A stretch of 64,000 nucleotides of DNA, taken from positions 45,448 through 109,447 of the forward strand of contig CANMDW010000018.1 in the NCBI GenBank assembly GCA_947496705.1, in the 5' to 3' direction. Source of the DNA: an uncultured Aquimarina sp. Lineage in GTDB: Bacteria; Bacteroidota; Bacteroidia; Flavobacteriales; Flavobacteriaceae. The notes under the pieces are model-generated. The model did not search any database. It was not told the DNA's origin and saw only the letters and a program-made list of their open reading frames with translations. Every line of letters begins with the position of its first letter. Positions within the stretch are counted from its first letter, which is position 1. The translations under genes and the position numbers were made by a program. This document shows positions 28,178 to 36,750 of this stretch, one piece after another.

Positions 28178-28363
28178 ACTGTATTATAAAGAAGCAAATG
28201 TACTTATATTTTTTTGTCAAAAATTATGTGGATATCTTAATTGTTATGTATCGCTTCTATAAAAAAGTTTAAATCACTTCAAAATGTAGAAATTTACGTT
28301 CAGGCTTTTTTAATAATTATGGTATTAGTACCTTTACATTAAACAAAAAAAGCCCTTTTTACT

Positions 28364-29815
28364 ATGCCTATTACGATCATGGGAGATAAGGAATTTGAAT
28401 CTGTCCCCTCAATAAAGAGCAAAGCCTTACGCATTAACCTGAACCAAAATATCTATGGCACTTTTGCCGAAATAGGTGCCGGCCAGGAAACTGCCCGAAA
28501 CTTTTTTAGAGCCGGAGGTGCATCCGGAACCATTGCAAAAGCGATGAGTGCCTATGATAAAGATTTTAGTGATGCCATCTACGGAATAGAAAACGATAAA
28601 CGCTATGTAACCGAGGCCAGGCTGAAAAAAATGCTGAAACACGAGGTAGGACTTATTGAAGAAAGGATTTCTCGCGAAAAACACCCCAATAAATTATTTT
28701 TTAGCTATGCCAATACAGTGGCTACCATAGACTTTGCAAAAAAGTATAAGGGTCACGGTTGGGTAGGTATTCGCTACCAGGTAAGGCCAGGCGAAGAGTA
28801 CAATGAGATTATGCTGCATATTCGTTTTCATGAAAATGATGCCAGGTTGCAACAAATGACGTTGGGTGTATTGGGGGTAAACCTTATTTATGGTGCTTAC
28901 TACAAATATGACAATCCAAAAAAGTTATTGAGATATCTCTATGATCATTTGGATAAAGATCAAATTGAGATTGACACCATTAATTTCTCCGGACCAAGAT
29001 TCACAAAAGTCGATAACCGCTTAATGAGCCTGCAATTGGTTAAAAACGGAATGACAGAGGCTGTAATGTTTGGCCCCGATGGAAATAACATATTACCGGC
29101 AGCCATACTCTACAAGAAAAATATATTAGCGCTTCGCGGAAGTTTCAGGCCGGTTACTAAAGTCAATATGGATATTTACAAAAAATCACTTAACATGTTT
29201 TTGAGTGAGAATAAGGTAAATAAAGACAAAACCGTGGTCATTTTTGAAATAACATTATCCAACCTGAGAGCAGAAGGAGAAATTGATGAAGAGGATTTTA
29301 TGGCAAGAGCCCGATTGTTATGTTCTCTTGGGCAAACGGTAATGATTTCAAATTTTAAAGAATATTATCGTGTTGTCGAATATTTCTCTAATTATACCAA
29401 AGAGCGGATGGCACTGGCCATGGGCATAAATAACTTGGTAGATATCTTTGACCAAAAATACTATATGCATCTTAGTGGTGGTATTCTTGAGGCTTTTGGT
29501 AAACTATTCTTTAAAGACTTAAAAGTGTATTTATACCCATTAAAAGATCATGAAACCGGTGAAATAACCGATAGTGATACCCTTAAAGTACACCCAAGAA
29601 TGAAAGAACTTTATAAGTTCTTTAAATATAATGGTAAACTACAGGATATTACCGATTATGATCCGACTATTATGGATATATTCTCAAGAGAAGTCCTACA
29701 AAAGATACAGGAAGGAGAGACCGGGTGGGAAGATCAATTGCCAGAATTGACCCCGGAAATGATCAAAGAAAATAATTTCTTTGGGTATAAAACTCCTGAA
29801 GAAGCTGTAAAATAA
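28364..29815 (+). CDS. conserved protein of unknown function
   Basis: 483 residues, cytosolic, no membrane helix. It opens MPITIMGDKEFESVPSIKSK, followed by IYGTFAEIGAGQETARNFF and AGGASGTIAKAMSAYDKDF, a highly conserved block of Bacteroidota (and some other) proteins. It is sometimes labelled a nicotinate-nucleotide adenylyltransferase or TonB-receptor; neither is supported, since no HxGH nucleotidyl-transferase motif and no barrel is present. The mid-protein MFGPDGNNILP and C-terminal VHPRMKELYKFFKYNGK are further conserved elements. It stands alone, closed by a strong bidirectional terminator. Confidence 0.85.
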   Translation: MPITIMGDKEFESVPSIKSKALRINLNQNIYGTFAEIGAGQETARNFFRAGGASGTIAKAMSAYDKDFSDAIYGIENDKRYVTEARLKKMLKHEVGLIEERISREKHPNKLFFSYANTVATIDFAKKYKGHGWVGIRYQVRPGEEYNEIMLHIRFHENDARLQQMTLGVLGVNLIYGAYYKYDNPKKLLRYLYDHLDKDQIEIDTINFSGPRFTKVDNRLMSLQLVKNGMTEAVMFGPDGNNILPAAILYKKNILALRGSFRPVTKVNMDIYKKSLNMFLSENKVNKDKTVVIFEITLSNLRAEGEIDEEDFMARARLLCSLGQTVMISNFKEYYRVVEYFSNYTKERMALAMGINNLVDIFDQKYYMHLSGGILEAFGKLFFKDLKVYLYPLKDHETGEITDSDTLKVHPRMKELYKFFKYNGKLQDITDYDPTIMDIFSREVLQKIQEGETGWEDQLPELTPEMIKENNFFGYKTPEEAVK

Positions 29816-29830
29816 TAGAAAAGTTACCTA

Positions 29831-29871
29831 AAAAAAGCGCCTGTGTTTTGCTAAAACACAGGCGCTTTTTT
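29831..29871. terminator. bidirectional terminator
   Basis: A perfect long stem AAAAAAGCGCCTGTGTTTT / AAAACACAGGCGCTTTTTT, 3-nt loop, shared by two convergent genes (28364 plus, 29887 minus). Confidence 0.95.
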
Positions 29872-29886
29872 ATGAATTATTTCTGT

Positions 29887-30336
29887 CTATAGGATCTGAG
29901 CAGCGTGATCTTTGGTTTTTACTTTACCAATCACTTCAGAAATGACTCCGTTTTCGTCAATTACAAAGGTGGTTCTATGTATTCCATCATATTCTTTTCC
30001 CATAAATTTTTTTGGTCCCCAAACTCCAAATGCTTCAATCACTGCTTTATCCTCATCGGCCAGTAATGGATACGGTAATTCAAACTTATTCCTGAAATTC
30101 GACTGATGCTTCGCACTATCTGCACTCACACCAATAATTTCATAGCCTTGAGTCTTAAACACCTGGTAATTGTCTCTTAAATTACAAGCTTCGGCAGTAC
30201 AGCCCGGAGTATTTGCTTTAGGATAAAAGAAAACAACCAGTTTTTTCCCTTTATAATCTCCCAAAGTAATAGTATTGCCGTCCTGATCTAATGCCGAAAA
30301 ATTAGGAGCGTTATCCCCTGCTTTTAATGTTGTCAT
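29887..30336 (-). CDS. bcp: thioredoxin-dependent thiol peroxidase (BCP)
   Basis: 149 residues from M at 30336; the longer frame adds 20 low-complexity residues that are probably not translated. AhpC/TSA peroxiredoxin fold: KLVVFFYPKANTPGCTAEAC carries the peroxidatic Cys, with the resolving Cys five residues later, the atypical 2-Cys Bcp pattern. It reduces peroxides using thioredoxin in the cytosol. The catalytic Arg is in HRTTFVIDENG. It is monocistronic. Confidence 0.92.
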   Translation of the reverse strand: MTTLKAGDNAPNFSALDQDGNTITLGDYKGKKLVVFFYPKANTPGCTAEACNLRDNYQVFKTQGYEIIGVSADSAKHQSNFRNKFELPYPLLADEDKAVIEAFGVWGPKKFMGKEYDGIHRTTFVIDENGVISEVIGKVKTKDHAAQIL

Positions 30337-30446
30337 TTTTGATGGTTTATTATGTGAATTATTTTTGTTTAAAGTTTTCAGGTAAAAATAAAACAAAAAA
30401 TAGGATATCTTTTCGGTTTTATCAAAATTTTAATGATTTTTACATA

Positions 30447-30517
30447 GAAGTGATTTAGACTTTTTTTTCCTGTCTACTGACCAGGCAGAATTGAAGCGAA
30501 AAAGTTTAAATCACTTC
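30447..30517. repeat. inverted repeat with GTTTAAATCACTTC arms
   Basis: Arms GAAGTGATTTAGACTTTTT (30447-30465) and AAAAAGTTTAAATCACTTC (30499-30517), 18 of 19 matching, with a shorter CCTGNCTG...CAGG pairing inside. A further copy of one arm lies at 28261-28281 (AAAAAAGTTTAAATCACTTC). Confidence 0.7.
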
Positions 30518-30567
30518 ATACTATTGGAGTAATAATTTGATACTTTAGCACAAAATAGTTTTGTAAT

Positions 30568-31236
30568 ATGACCAAACAGGAAAAAGTAGACTTCACCATT
30601 AAAACCCTTCAGGAATTATACCCAAAAATACCAATTCCTCTCAATCATAAAGACCCTTACACTTTACTCATTGCGGTACTAATGAGTGCACAAAGCACAG
30701 ATGTAAGAGTAAATCAAATCACTCCACTCCTATTTAACAGAGCAGACAATCCCTATGCGATGATTAAATTATCTGTAGAAGAGATTCGGGAAATTATCAA
30801 ACCCGTTGGATTGAGCCCGATGAAATCTAAAGGAATCTATGAACTTTCTCATATTTTAATTGATAAACATAATGGAGAAGTACCTCAAAGCTTCGAAGCC
30901 CTGGAGGCTTTGCCGGCAGTGGGACACAAAACAGCCAGTGTAGTAATGTCTCAGGCGTTTGGAGTCCCTGCTTTTCCTGTAGATACTCACATTCATCGTT
31001 TGATGTATCGCTGGGGATTGAGCAATGGCAAAAATGTAACACAAACTGAAAAAGATGCCAAACGCTTGTTTCCCAAAGAACTGTGGAACGAGTTACACCT
31101 TCAGATCATATGGTATGGAAGGGAATATTCTCCTGCAAGAGGTTGGGATCTCGATAAGGATGTGATCACCAAAACTATTGGAAGAAAAACGGTGATAGCA
31201 GCATATCACAAAACAAAAAGACCTATTAAAAAATAG
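30568..31236 (+). CDS. nth: endonuclease III-type DNA glycosylase/AP lyase
   Basis: 222 residues. HhH motif LPAVGHKTA with the catalytic lysine K121 and the conserved acid D139 (VDTHIHRLMYRWG). This fits Nth (E. coli K120/D138). It should excise oxidised pyrimidines and cleave AP sites. The C-terminal [4Fe-4S] loop C-x6-C-x2-C-x5-C of classical Nth is absent: the tail reads WYGREYSPARGWDLDKD with no cysteine. This may be a clade-wide flavobacterial trait. A -7-like box TACTTTAG lies at 30541-30548. Confidence 0.9.
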   Translation: MTKQEKVDFTIKTLQELYPKIPIPLNHKDPYTLLIAVLMSAQSTDVRVNQITPLLFNRADNPYAMIKLSVEEIREIIKPVGLSPMKSKGIYELSHILIDKHNGEVPQSFEALEALPAVGHKTASVVMSQAFGVPAFPVDTHIHRLMYRWGLSNGKNVTQTEKDAKRLFPKELWNELHLQIIWYGREYSPARGWDLDKDVITKTIGRKTVIAAYHKTKRPIKK

Positions 31237-31247
31237 GCCTCTTATAA

Positions 31248-31397
31248 TTAGTTTAGGATCGTTTCAAACTTTATCCCGTTATATTCTCTAACTTGTAAAG
31301 ATTTTGAATAGTTAAGAAGAAAATCTATGGTTCTTCTTGTTGGTACCAGATGTTGTTTCTCCTCTTTTTGAGAAGGCTTAAAGTAAAATTTTGCCAT
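31248..31397 (-). CDS. small conserved protein (49 aa)
   Basis: A short ORF: starts MAKFYFKPSQKEEKQHLVPT and ends NGIKFETILN. Basic first half, soluble, ATG start. It resembles a small protein often seen near ECF sigma genes in Flavobacteriaceae, but I cannot name it. It lies downstream of the sigma factor gene on the same strand, 75 bp away. Confidence 0.6.
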   Translation of the reverse strand: MAKFYFKPSQKEEKQHLVPTRRTIDFLLNYSKSLQVREYNGIKFETILN

Positions 31398-31472
31398 ATT
31401 TATAATCTTAAAAATTAAATGTTATTTAAAATTATAACGGAGGCATATATACTTTATTGCACCGGCATGTTA

Positions 31473-32057
31473 TTAATTTGTTAAAACTATATTATTTTTT
31501 TCAATTACTTTTCTCAAGTTAATCAATGCATAGCGCATTCTACCCAGAGCAGTATTAATACTCACTCCTGTTTTATCTGATATTTCTTTAAAACTCATAT
31601 CCCTATACATACGCATTATCAATACTTCTTTTTGATCTTCGGGGAGTTCCTGTATCAAGCTACGCAAATCATCTTCTACCTGATCCTTAATCAATCTTCT
31701 TTCTGCATTAAGATCTCCATCACTAATCACAGAAAAAATACTGAATTCGCCATTATCTTCAAATTTTGGCATACGATTTCCTTTTCTGAAGTGATCGATG
31801 ACCAAATTATGAGCAATTCGCATTACCCAGGGAAGAAACTTACCTTCTTCATTGTATTTTCCATTTTTTAATGTGCGAATGACTTTAATAAAAGTATCCT
31901 GAAAAATATCTTCAGAGATATCTCTATCAAAAACTTTGGAATAAATAAAACTGTAAATACGTTGTTTGTGTCGTTCGATCAGAACAGAAAGTGCGTTCTC
32001 ATCACCTTTGATGTAATTGTTTACCAGAATTGCGTCTGTTATCGTGTAGTCTTTCAT
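31473..32057 (-). CDS. ECF-type RNA polymerase sigma factor
   Basis: 194 residues from M at 32057 (MKDYTITDAILV), since the upstream Leu/Val start is less like the family. Sigma region 2 (FIYSKVFDRDISEDIFQDTF, KGKFLPWVMRIAHNLVIDH-like) and region 4 (LPEDQKEVLIMRMYRDMSFK, SVNTALGRMRYAL-like) are clear. No anti-sigma gene is adjacent in the window, so the regulation is unclear. A TATCTTTA -7 box on the minus strand lies at 32118-32125. Confidence 0.92.
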   Translation of the reverse strand: MKDYTITDAILVNNYIKGDENALSVLIERHKQRIYSFIYSKVFDRDISEDIFQDTFIKVIRTLKNGKYNEEGKFLPWVMRIAHNLVIDHFRKGNRMPKFEDNGEFSIFSVISDGDLNAERRLIKDQVEDDLRSLIQELPEDQKEVLIMRMYRDMSFKEISDKTGVSINTALGRMRYALINLRKVIEKNNIVLTN

Positions 32058-32117
32058 ACCTATACTTTGTTTTAGTACCAACAAGCTTGGGGCTCGGGCT
32101 ATGTTAAACTTAAAAAG

Positions 32118-32125
32118 TAAAGATA
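32118..32125 (-). promoter_or_regulatory. -7 box TATCTTTA for the ECF sigma gene
   Basis: Near match to TAnnTTTG, about 60 bp upstream of the chosen start. No clear -33 TTG was found. Confidence 0.35.
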
Positions 32126-32267
32126 TTCTATAGGCAGTTTTATTTAGATTTGGTAACTTATTCTGGGGCTAATATAATAACAATCATTGAAAATCAAACA
32201 TTTTTTTGTTAATTTTTTTAACTATACTTTCCTTACCACCCTATTATAATACTTATGAAGTAATCGT

Positions 32268-32275
32268 TATCTTTG
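32268..32275 (+). promoter_or_regulatory. -7 box TATCTTTG of uvrA
   Basis: Exact TAnnTTTG, 22 bp before the ATG at 32297. It overlaps the longer in-frame start at 32273, which supports the later start. Confidence 0.6.
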
Positions 32276-32296
32276 CGCTCTTACCGCATAAATACA

Positions 32297-35077
32297 ATGA
32301 TTCAAGATATAACTACCTTAGATCCGAAAGAGTATATAATTATAAAAGGAGCCAAACTTCATAATCTAAAAGATTTGAATGCTGTAATCCCCAGAAACAA
32401 ATTAGTGGTAATCACCGGCTTATCTGGTTCTGGTAAATCTAGCTTAGCTTTTGATACTTTATATGCAGAAGGACAGCGAAGATATGTGGAAAGCTTGTCT
32501 TCTTATGCACGGCAATTTCTGGGGCGTCTCCATAAGCCAAAAGTAGATTTTATTAAAGGAATTGCTCCTGCAATCGCCATAGAACAAAAGGTGAATTCGA
32601 CAAATCCCAGATCTACCGTAGGTACTACTACCGAAATTTATGATTACCTGAAGTTGCTTTTTGCAAGGATCGGTAAAACCTACTCCCCCGTTTCAGGAAA
32701 GCAGGTCAAAAAAGATAGGGTTACCGATGTTATCGAATACATAAAATCTTTTGAAGAAGGAGAAAAACTCTTATTAATTGCGCCAATCATAATTGAAAAA
32801 GACCGAACCCTTGAAGGAAAATTAAAAGTTTTACAGCAGCAGGGATATGCCAGGGTAAAAGTTAATGATACGGTAAGTAGAATTGAAGAAGCTTCTGTAA
32901 AAGAAAAAGATACTATTTTTCTTGTTGTAGATCGAATTGTAAAAAAAGATGAAGAAGATTTTTATAACCGATTGGCCGATGCTATTGATTCTGCATTCTT
33001 TGAAGGTAAAGGAACTTGCTATGTAGAAACCTTAAAAGATGGTAAACTACAATCGTTCAGTAATACCTTCGAATTAGACGGAATTACCTTCCTTGAACCT
33101 AATGTGCATTTGTTTAGCTTCAATAACCCATACGGTGCTTGTCCCCAATGCGAAGGATACGGCGATGTAATTGGTATAGATGAAGATCTGGTGATCCCCA
33201 ACACGGCACTTAGTGTATATGAGGGGGCTGTATTCCCATGGCGTGGCGATAGCATGGGGTGGTATAAAGATCAATTGGTGAATAGTGCCTATACATTTGA
33301 TTTTCCGATTCACAAACCATATTTCGAATTATCTCAAGAACAAAAAGAACTCCTTTGGACTGGTAATGAACATTTTGAAGGGATCGATAGTTTCTTCAAT
33401 GAACTCGAATCTAAAACCTACAAAATTCAGAATCGTGTGATGCTTTCCCGCTATCGCGGAAAAACAAAATGTATTACATGTAAAGGCAAGCGACTACGCC
33501 CCGAAGCCAATTATGTAAAGATCTCTGATGCTACGCTTACCGATTTGGTAGAAAAACCATTGAATGAACTGGCAGATTTTTTTAAAAATATTACCCTTAG
33601 CGAGTATGATGCACAAATTGCAAAACGCCTTCTTAAAGAGATCAATAACCGACTGGAGTTTTTACAAAATGTAGGGTTAGAATATCTAACCCTCAATCGA
33701 AAATCAAATACGCTATCCGGAGGAGAGTCACAACGTATCAACCTGGCGACCTCATTGGGTAGTAGTCTTGTGGGTTCTATGTATATTTTAGACGAACCAA
33801 GCATTGGGCTACACCCCAAAGACACCGAAAAACTTATCAAAGTACTGCAATCGCTACGTGACCTGGGGAATACGGTAATTGTCGTAGAGCATGACGAGGA
33901 TATTATGAAAGCTGCCGATGAGATTATTGACATCGGACCAGAAGCCGGTACCTATGGGGGAAATGTAGTAGCCACCGGAACTTTTGATCAGATCCTGAAA
34001 GCAGACTCGCTTACGGCAAAATACCTGAATGGCACCATGCAGATCGAGGTTCCGAAAACCAGGAGAACATCAAAATATTATCTCGAAATCATCGGAGCCC
34101 GAGAGAATAACCTTAAAAATATAGATGTTAAAATACCTCTTGGCGTTTTTACTGCAATTACCGGGGTCTCGGGCAGTGGTAAAAGTACATTGGTCAAAAA
34201 AATAGTATATCCATCGGTATTAAAACAATTGGGAGGATATGGCGAAAAAGCCGGTCAGTTTACCGAACTTAAAGGAAATTACAGCAACATCAAACATGTA
34301 GAGTTTGTAGATCAAAACCCTATTGGCCGCTCTTCGCGCTCAAATCCGGTTACCTATATCAAAGCCTATGATGATATCCGCAGCTTGTTTGCCAAACAAA
34401 AATTATCCAAAATACGTAATTATCAATCTAAACATTTCTCGTTTAATGTAGATGGAGGTCGTTGTGAAACATGTAAAGGCGAAGGCGAAGTTACCATAGA
34501 GATGCAATTCATGGCAGATGTACATCTCGAATGCGAAACCTGTGCTGGAAAACGCTTTAAAAAAGATGTGCTCGAAGTTACTTTTTACGATAAAAGCATC
34601 CACGACATTCTTACGATGACCATTGATAATGCAATCGATTTCTTTTTAGAACATAATGAAACCAAAATTCAAAGAAAACTCCAACCCCTGCAAGATGTTG
34701 GCCTGGGGTATGTACAATTAGGGCAGAGTTCTTCTACCCTGTCTGGTGGCGAAGCACAACGAATCAAGTTGGCTTCTTTTCTGGTAAAAGGAAACACCAA
34801 AGACAAAGCCCTTTTTATATTTGATGAACCCACTACCGGACTACATTTCCATGATATAAAAAAGTTACTCAGGTCCTTTGATGAGCTTCTTGAAAAAGGG
34901 CATTCAATTTTGGTGATAGAACATAATTTGGATTTAGTAAAATGCGCTGATCATGTAATTGATCTGGGGCCGGAAGGTGGAAAAAAAGGAGGCGCTGTAA
35001 TTGCTGAAGGTACTCCCGAGCAAATAGTGAAAATCAAAAATTCGTATACAGGAGCCTACCTGAAAGAGAAGTTGTAA
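32297..35077 (+). CDS. uvrA: excinuclease ABC subunit UvrA
   Basis: About 926 residues from the ATG at 32297 (an in-frame codon at 32273 lies in the promoter). Two ABC modules: Walker A GLSGSGKS (41-48) and a second GVSGSGKS, signatures LSGGESQRINLA and LSGGEAQRIKLA, Walker B DEPS and DEPT. Zinc modules CPQC, CITC and CETCKGEG...CETC. Acts in nucleotide excision repair with UvrB/UvrC: DNA damage recognition by an ATP-dependent dimer. Length and layout are those of a standard UvrA. Confidence 0.97.
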   Translation: MIQDITTLDPKEYIIIKGAKLHNLKDLNAVIPRNKLVVITGLSGSGKSSLAFDTLYAEGQRRYVESLSSYARQFLGRLHKPKVDFIKGIAPAIAIEQKVNSTNPRSTVGTTTEIYDYLKLLFARIGKTYSPVSGKQVKKDRVTDVIEYIKSFEEGEKLLLIAPIIIEKDRTLEGKLKVLQQQGYARVKVNDTVSRIEEASVKEKDTIFLVVDRIVKKDEEDFYNRLADAIDSAFFEGKGTCYVETLKDGKLQSFSNTFELDGITFLEPNVHLFSFNNPYGACPQCEGYGDVIGIDEDLVIPNTALSVYEGAVFPWRGDSMGWYKDQLVNSAYTFDFPIHKPYFELSQEQKELLWTGNEHFEGIDSFFNELESKTYKIQNRVMLSRYRGKTKCITCKGKRLRPEANYVKISDATLTDLVEKPLNELADFFKNITLSEYDAQIAKRLLKEINNRLEFLQNVGLEYLTLNRKSNTLSGGESQRINLATSLGSSLVGSMYILDEPSIGLHPKDTEKLIKVLQSLRDLGNTVIVVEHDEDIMKAADEIIDIGPEAGTYGGNVVATGTFDQILKADSLTAKYLNGTMQIEVPKTRRTSKYYLEIIGARENNLKNIDVKIPLGVFTAITGVSGSGKSTLVKKIVYPSVLKQLGGYGEKAGQFTELKGNYSNIKHVEFVDQNPIGRSSRSNPVTYIKAYDDIRSLFAKQKLSKIRNYQSKHFSFNVDGGRCETCKGEGEVTIEMQFMADVHLECETCAGKRFKKDVLEVTFYDKSIHDILTMTIDNAIDFFLEHNETKIQRKLQPLQDVGLGYVQLGQSSSTLSGGEAQRIKLASFLVKGNTKDKALFIFDEPTTGLHFHDIKKLLRSFDELLEKGHSILVIEHNLDLVKCADHVIDLGPEGGKKGGAVIAEGTPEQIVKIKNSYTGAYLKEKL

Positions 35078-35161
35078 ACATTAACATTTTTCTAATACGT
35101 AAAGTCGTAATGTAATCGAATATTTCACGGCTAAGAATACTATAATGATAAAACAAAAACG

Positions 35162-35806
35162 ATGTCTCTTACCCAGGATTTAAAAGCCAGAGCCGCGCAA
35201 TCGGCTGTAAAATATTCAGAAACTACGCATACCATAATGAACAATGGTATTCAATTATTGCGTGATAAGAAACTGGTGTCCAAAGCATTAAAAACGGAGG
35301 ATCAAATCCCTGAGATCTTACTTCCGAATGCTGCAGGCAGGAAAATATCTGTTCAGAAACTATTACTCGATAAAAAAGTAGTACTATCCTTCTATCGTGG
35401 CGGATGGTGCCCATATTGTAATTTAGAACTGCATGCTTTACAAAAAGCACTTCCCGAATTTGAAAAACATGGAGCTACTTTGGTAGCAATAAGCCCCGAA
35501 ACCCCGGATCACTCTTTAACTACTTCAGAAAAAAACAACTTAGGTTTTGAAGTCCTTTCAGATACAAACAATATGACCGCCAAAGCATTTAATCTGGCCT
35601 TTACCTTACCAAAGGATCTGATAGAAGTCTACAAAGGTTTTGGTATCGATTTAGAGATCAGTAATGGAAATGCTAATCAACAACTTCCGATATCGGCAAC
35701 GTATATAATCGATCAAAATGGAATGATCATTTATGATTTTATAAAAGAAGATTATAAAGAAAGAGCCGATCCTGAAAAAATAATTAACTACCTTAAAAAC
35801 AATTAA
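35162..35806 (+). CDS. peroxiredoxin-like family protein (AhpC/TSA)
   Basis: 214 residues. Thioredoxin fold with FYRGGWCPYCNLEL: a CxxC motif where classical peroxiredoxins have a T-x-x-C. N-terminal helices 1-35, then LLDKKVVLSFYRGGW. It ends PISATYIIDQNGMI. This is the YgaF/peroxiredoxin-like group, probably a peroxidase or a disulfide oxidoreductase. It is monocistronic, 85 bp after uvrA. Confidence 0.85.
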   Translation: MSLTQDLKARAAQSAVKYSETTHTIMNNGIQLLRDKKLVSKALKTEDQIPEILLPNAAGRKISVQKLLLDKKVVLSFYRGGWCPYCNLELHALQKALPEFEKHGATLVAISPETPDHSLTTSEKNNLGFEVLSDTNNMTAKAFNLAFTLPKDLIEVYKGFGIDLEISNGNANQQLPISATYIIDQNGMIIYDFIKEDYKERADPEKIINYLKNN

Positions 35807-35837
35807 TTACACCCGTTTTTTCATCACTTAAAAATTT

Positions 35838-35855
35838 TTGGCACGCCATTTGAAA
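35838..35855 (+). promoter_or_regulatory. sigma-54-like promoter
   Basis: TTGGCACGCCATTTGAAA: -24 element TTGGCACG, then four bases and TTGAA at -12. It fits the sigma-54 consensus (TGGCACG-N4-TTGC) except for A in place of C at -12. Identical layout precedes the paralogue at 45426 (45353-45369) and, decayed, the pseudogene at 44352 (44282-44298). Confidence 0.6.
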
Positions 35856-35922
35856 CAACGTATATCAAATAGCGGAAACCGAAAAGCTAATGAGTAGGTA
35901 TGAACCCAAAAATAATCAGGTT

Positions 35923-36597
35923 ATGAAAAAAATGATACTTTTTATGGCAGCTTTGTTACTAACAGGAACAGCTGCACAAGCGACCGATCACAAACACTTG
36001 GATCGGCAGGACAGGGTTACAAAATCTACCTTGTCGTTAGACAGGCGCTATCACCACACACAACCCATTGTCTTTATAGAAGGTGGTATAAAATTCTTTG
36101 TGTATGCCGATGGAGGTATTGATTACAAAATTCTGAAAAGAAGTCGCAGATCTCAATATGGTAACCGGAACAAGCCCATAAATACTCCGGGGTCATACGC
36201 ACATCGCAGACCATATAACCATGGCTTTGTTAGATATGATTATTATGGCAGATTGAAGAAAGTAGGTCCTAATTATATAAGTTATGACCGATATAACAGA
36301 GTGCGTAGAATTGGTACTGTATCGATGAGATATAACCGTAGAGGGTTAGTGTATCGGGTAGGTGGTTTACATATCTACTATCAAAAATATGGGCGAATAA
36401 AATATGTAGAAGGTAGTATTCATTATACGGGTTGCGGTTATTGTGGAATTGATGGATGTACCATTACTCATGATCCATACTATAATAAAAACTGGAAATC
36501 GAAGCGCTATGACCATGATAATGATGATGACCAATATTACAAGAATAGAAAAAGAAAAAAAAGATATCATAATGACGATGATGATGACGATGATTAG
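35923..36597 (+). CDS. exported Tyr/Arg-rich protein, paralogue of 45426 gene
   Basis: 224 residues from MKKMILFMAALLLTGTAAQA, a clean signal peptide; an in-frame ATG 11 codons earlier is less likely. The body has repeated YDYYGRLKKVGPNYISYDRY and YNRRGLVYRVGGLHIYYQKY units, rich in Tyr, Arg and Gly, with a GCGYCGIDGC motif. The C-terminus is a basic stretch followed by HNDDDDDDD. It shares the core FIEGGIKFFVYADG / RVGGLHIYYQKYG with the 438-residue protein at 45426 (FTEGGVDFSVYADG / RVGGLYVHYNGYG). I do not know the function. Promoter is sigma-54-like; terminator at 36627. Confidence 0.75.
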   Translation: MKKMILFMAALLLTGTAAQATDHKHLDRQDRVTKSTLSLDRRYHHTQPIVFIEGGIKFFVYADGGIDYKILKRSRRSQYGNRNKPINTPGSYAHRRPYNHGFVRYDYYGRLKKVGPNYISYDRYNRVRRIGTVSMRYNRRGLVYRVGGLHIYYQKYGRIKYVEGSIHYTGCGYCGIDGCTITHDPYYNKNWKSKRYDHDNDDDQYYKNRKRKKRYHNDDDDDDD

Positions 36598-36626
36598 AAT
36601 ATAGATTAGTTGTTGGTTAGTTGTTG

Positions 36627-36667
36627 AAAATCCCGTTACCAAATACTTCAGGTAGCGGGATTTTCTC
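36627..36667 (+). terminator. terminator
   Basis: Stem AAAATCCCGTTACC / GGTAGCGGGATTTT with a T-rich tail. The stretch before it (GTTGGTTAGTTG) recurs after the paralogue at 46742. Confidence 0.88.
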
Positions 36668-36750
36668 TTTATAAAGTATTGTTAACCTTTCTTCGTGAGA
36701 AAACGATTATTATATATTTATGCCTTCATTATCAACATCAAATCAAAAAA

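Noticed and set aside
36367..36642. 91-residue minus-strand ORF of Ile/Val
   Set aside because: Produced by antisense reading of the Asp-rich and Tyr/Arg-rich codons of the 35923 gene.
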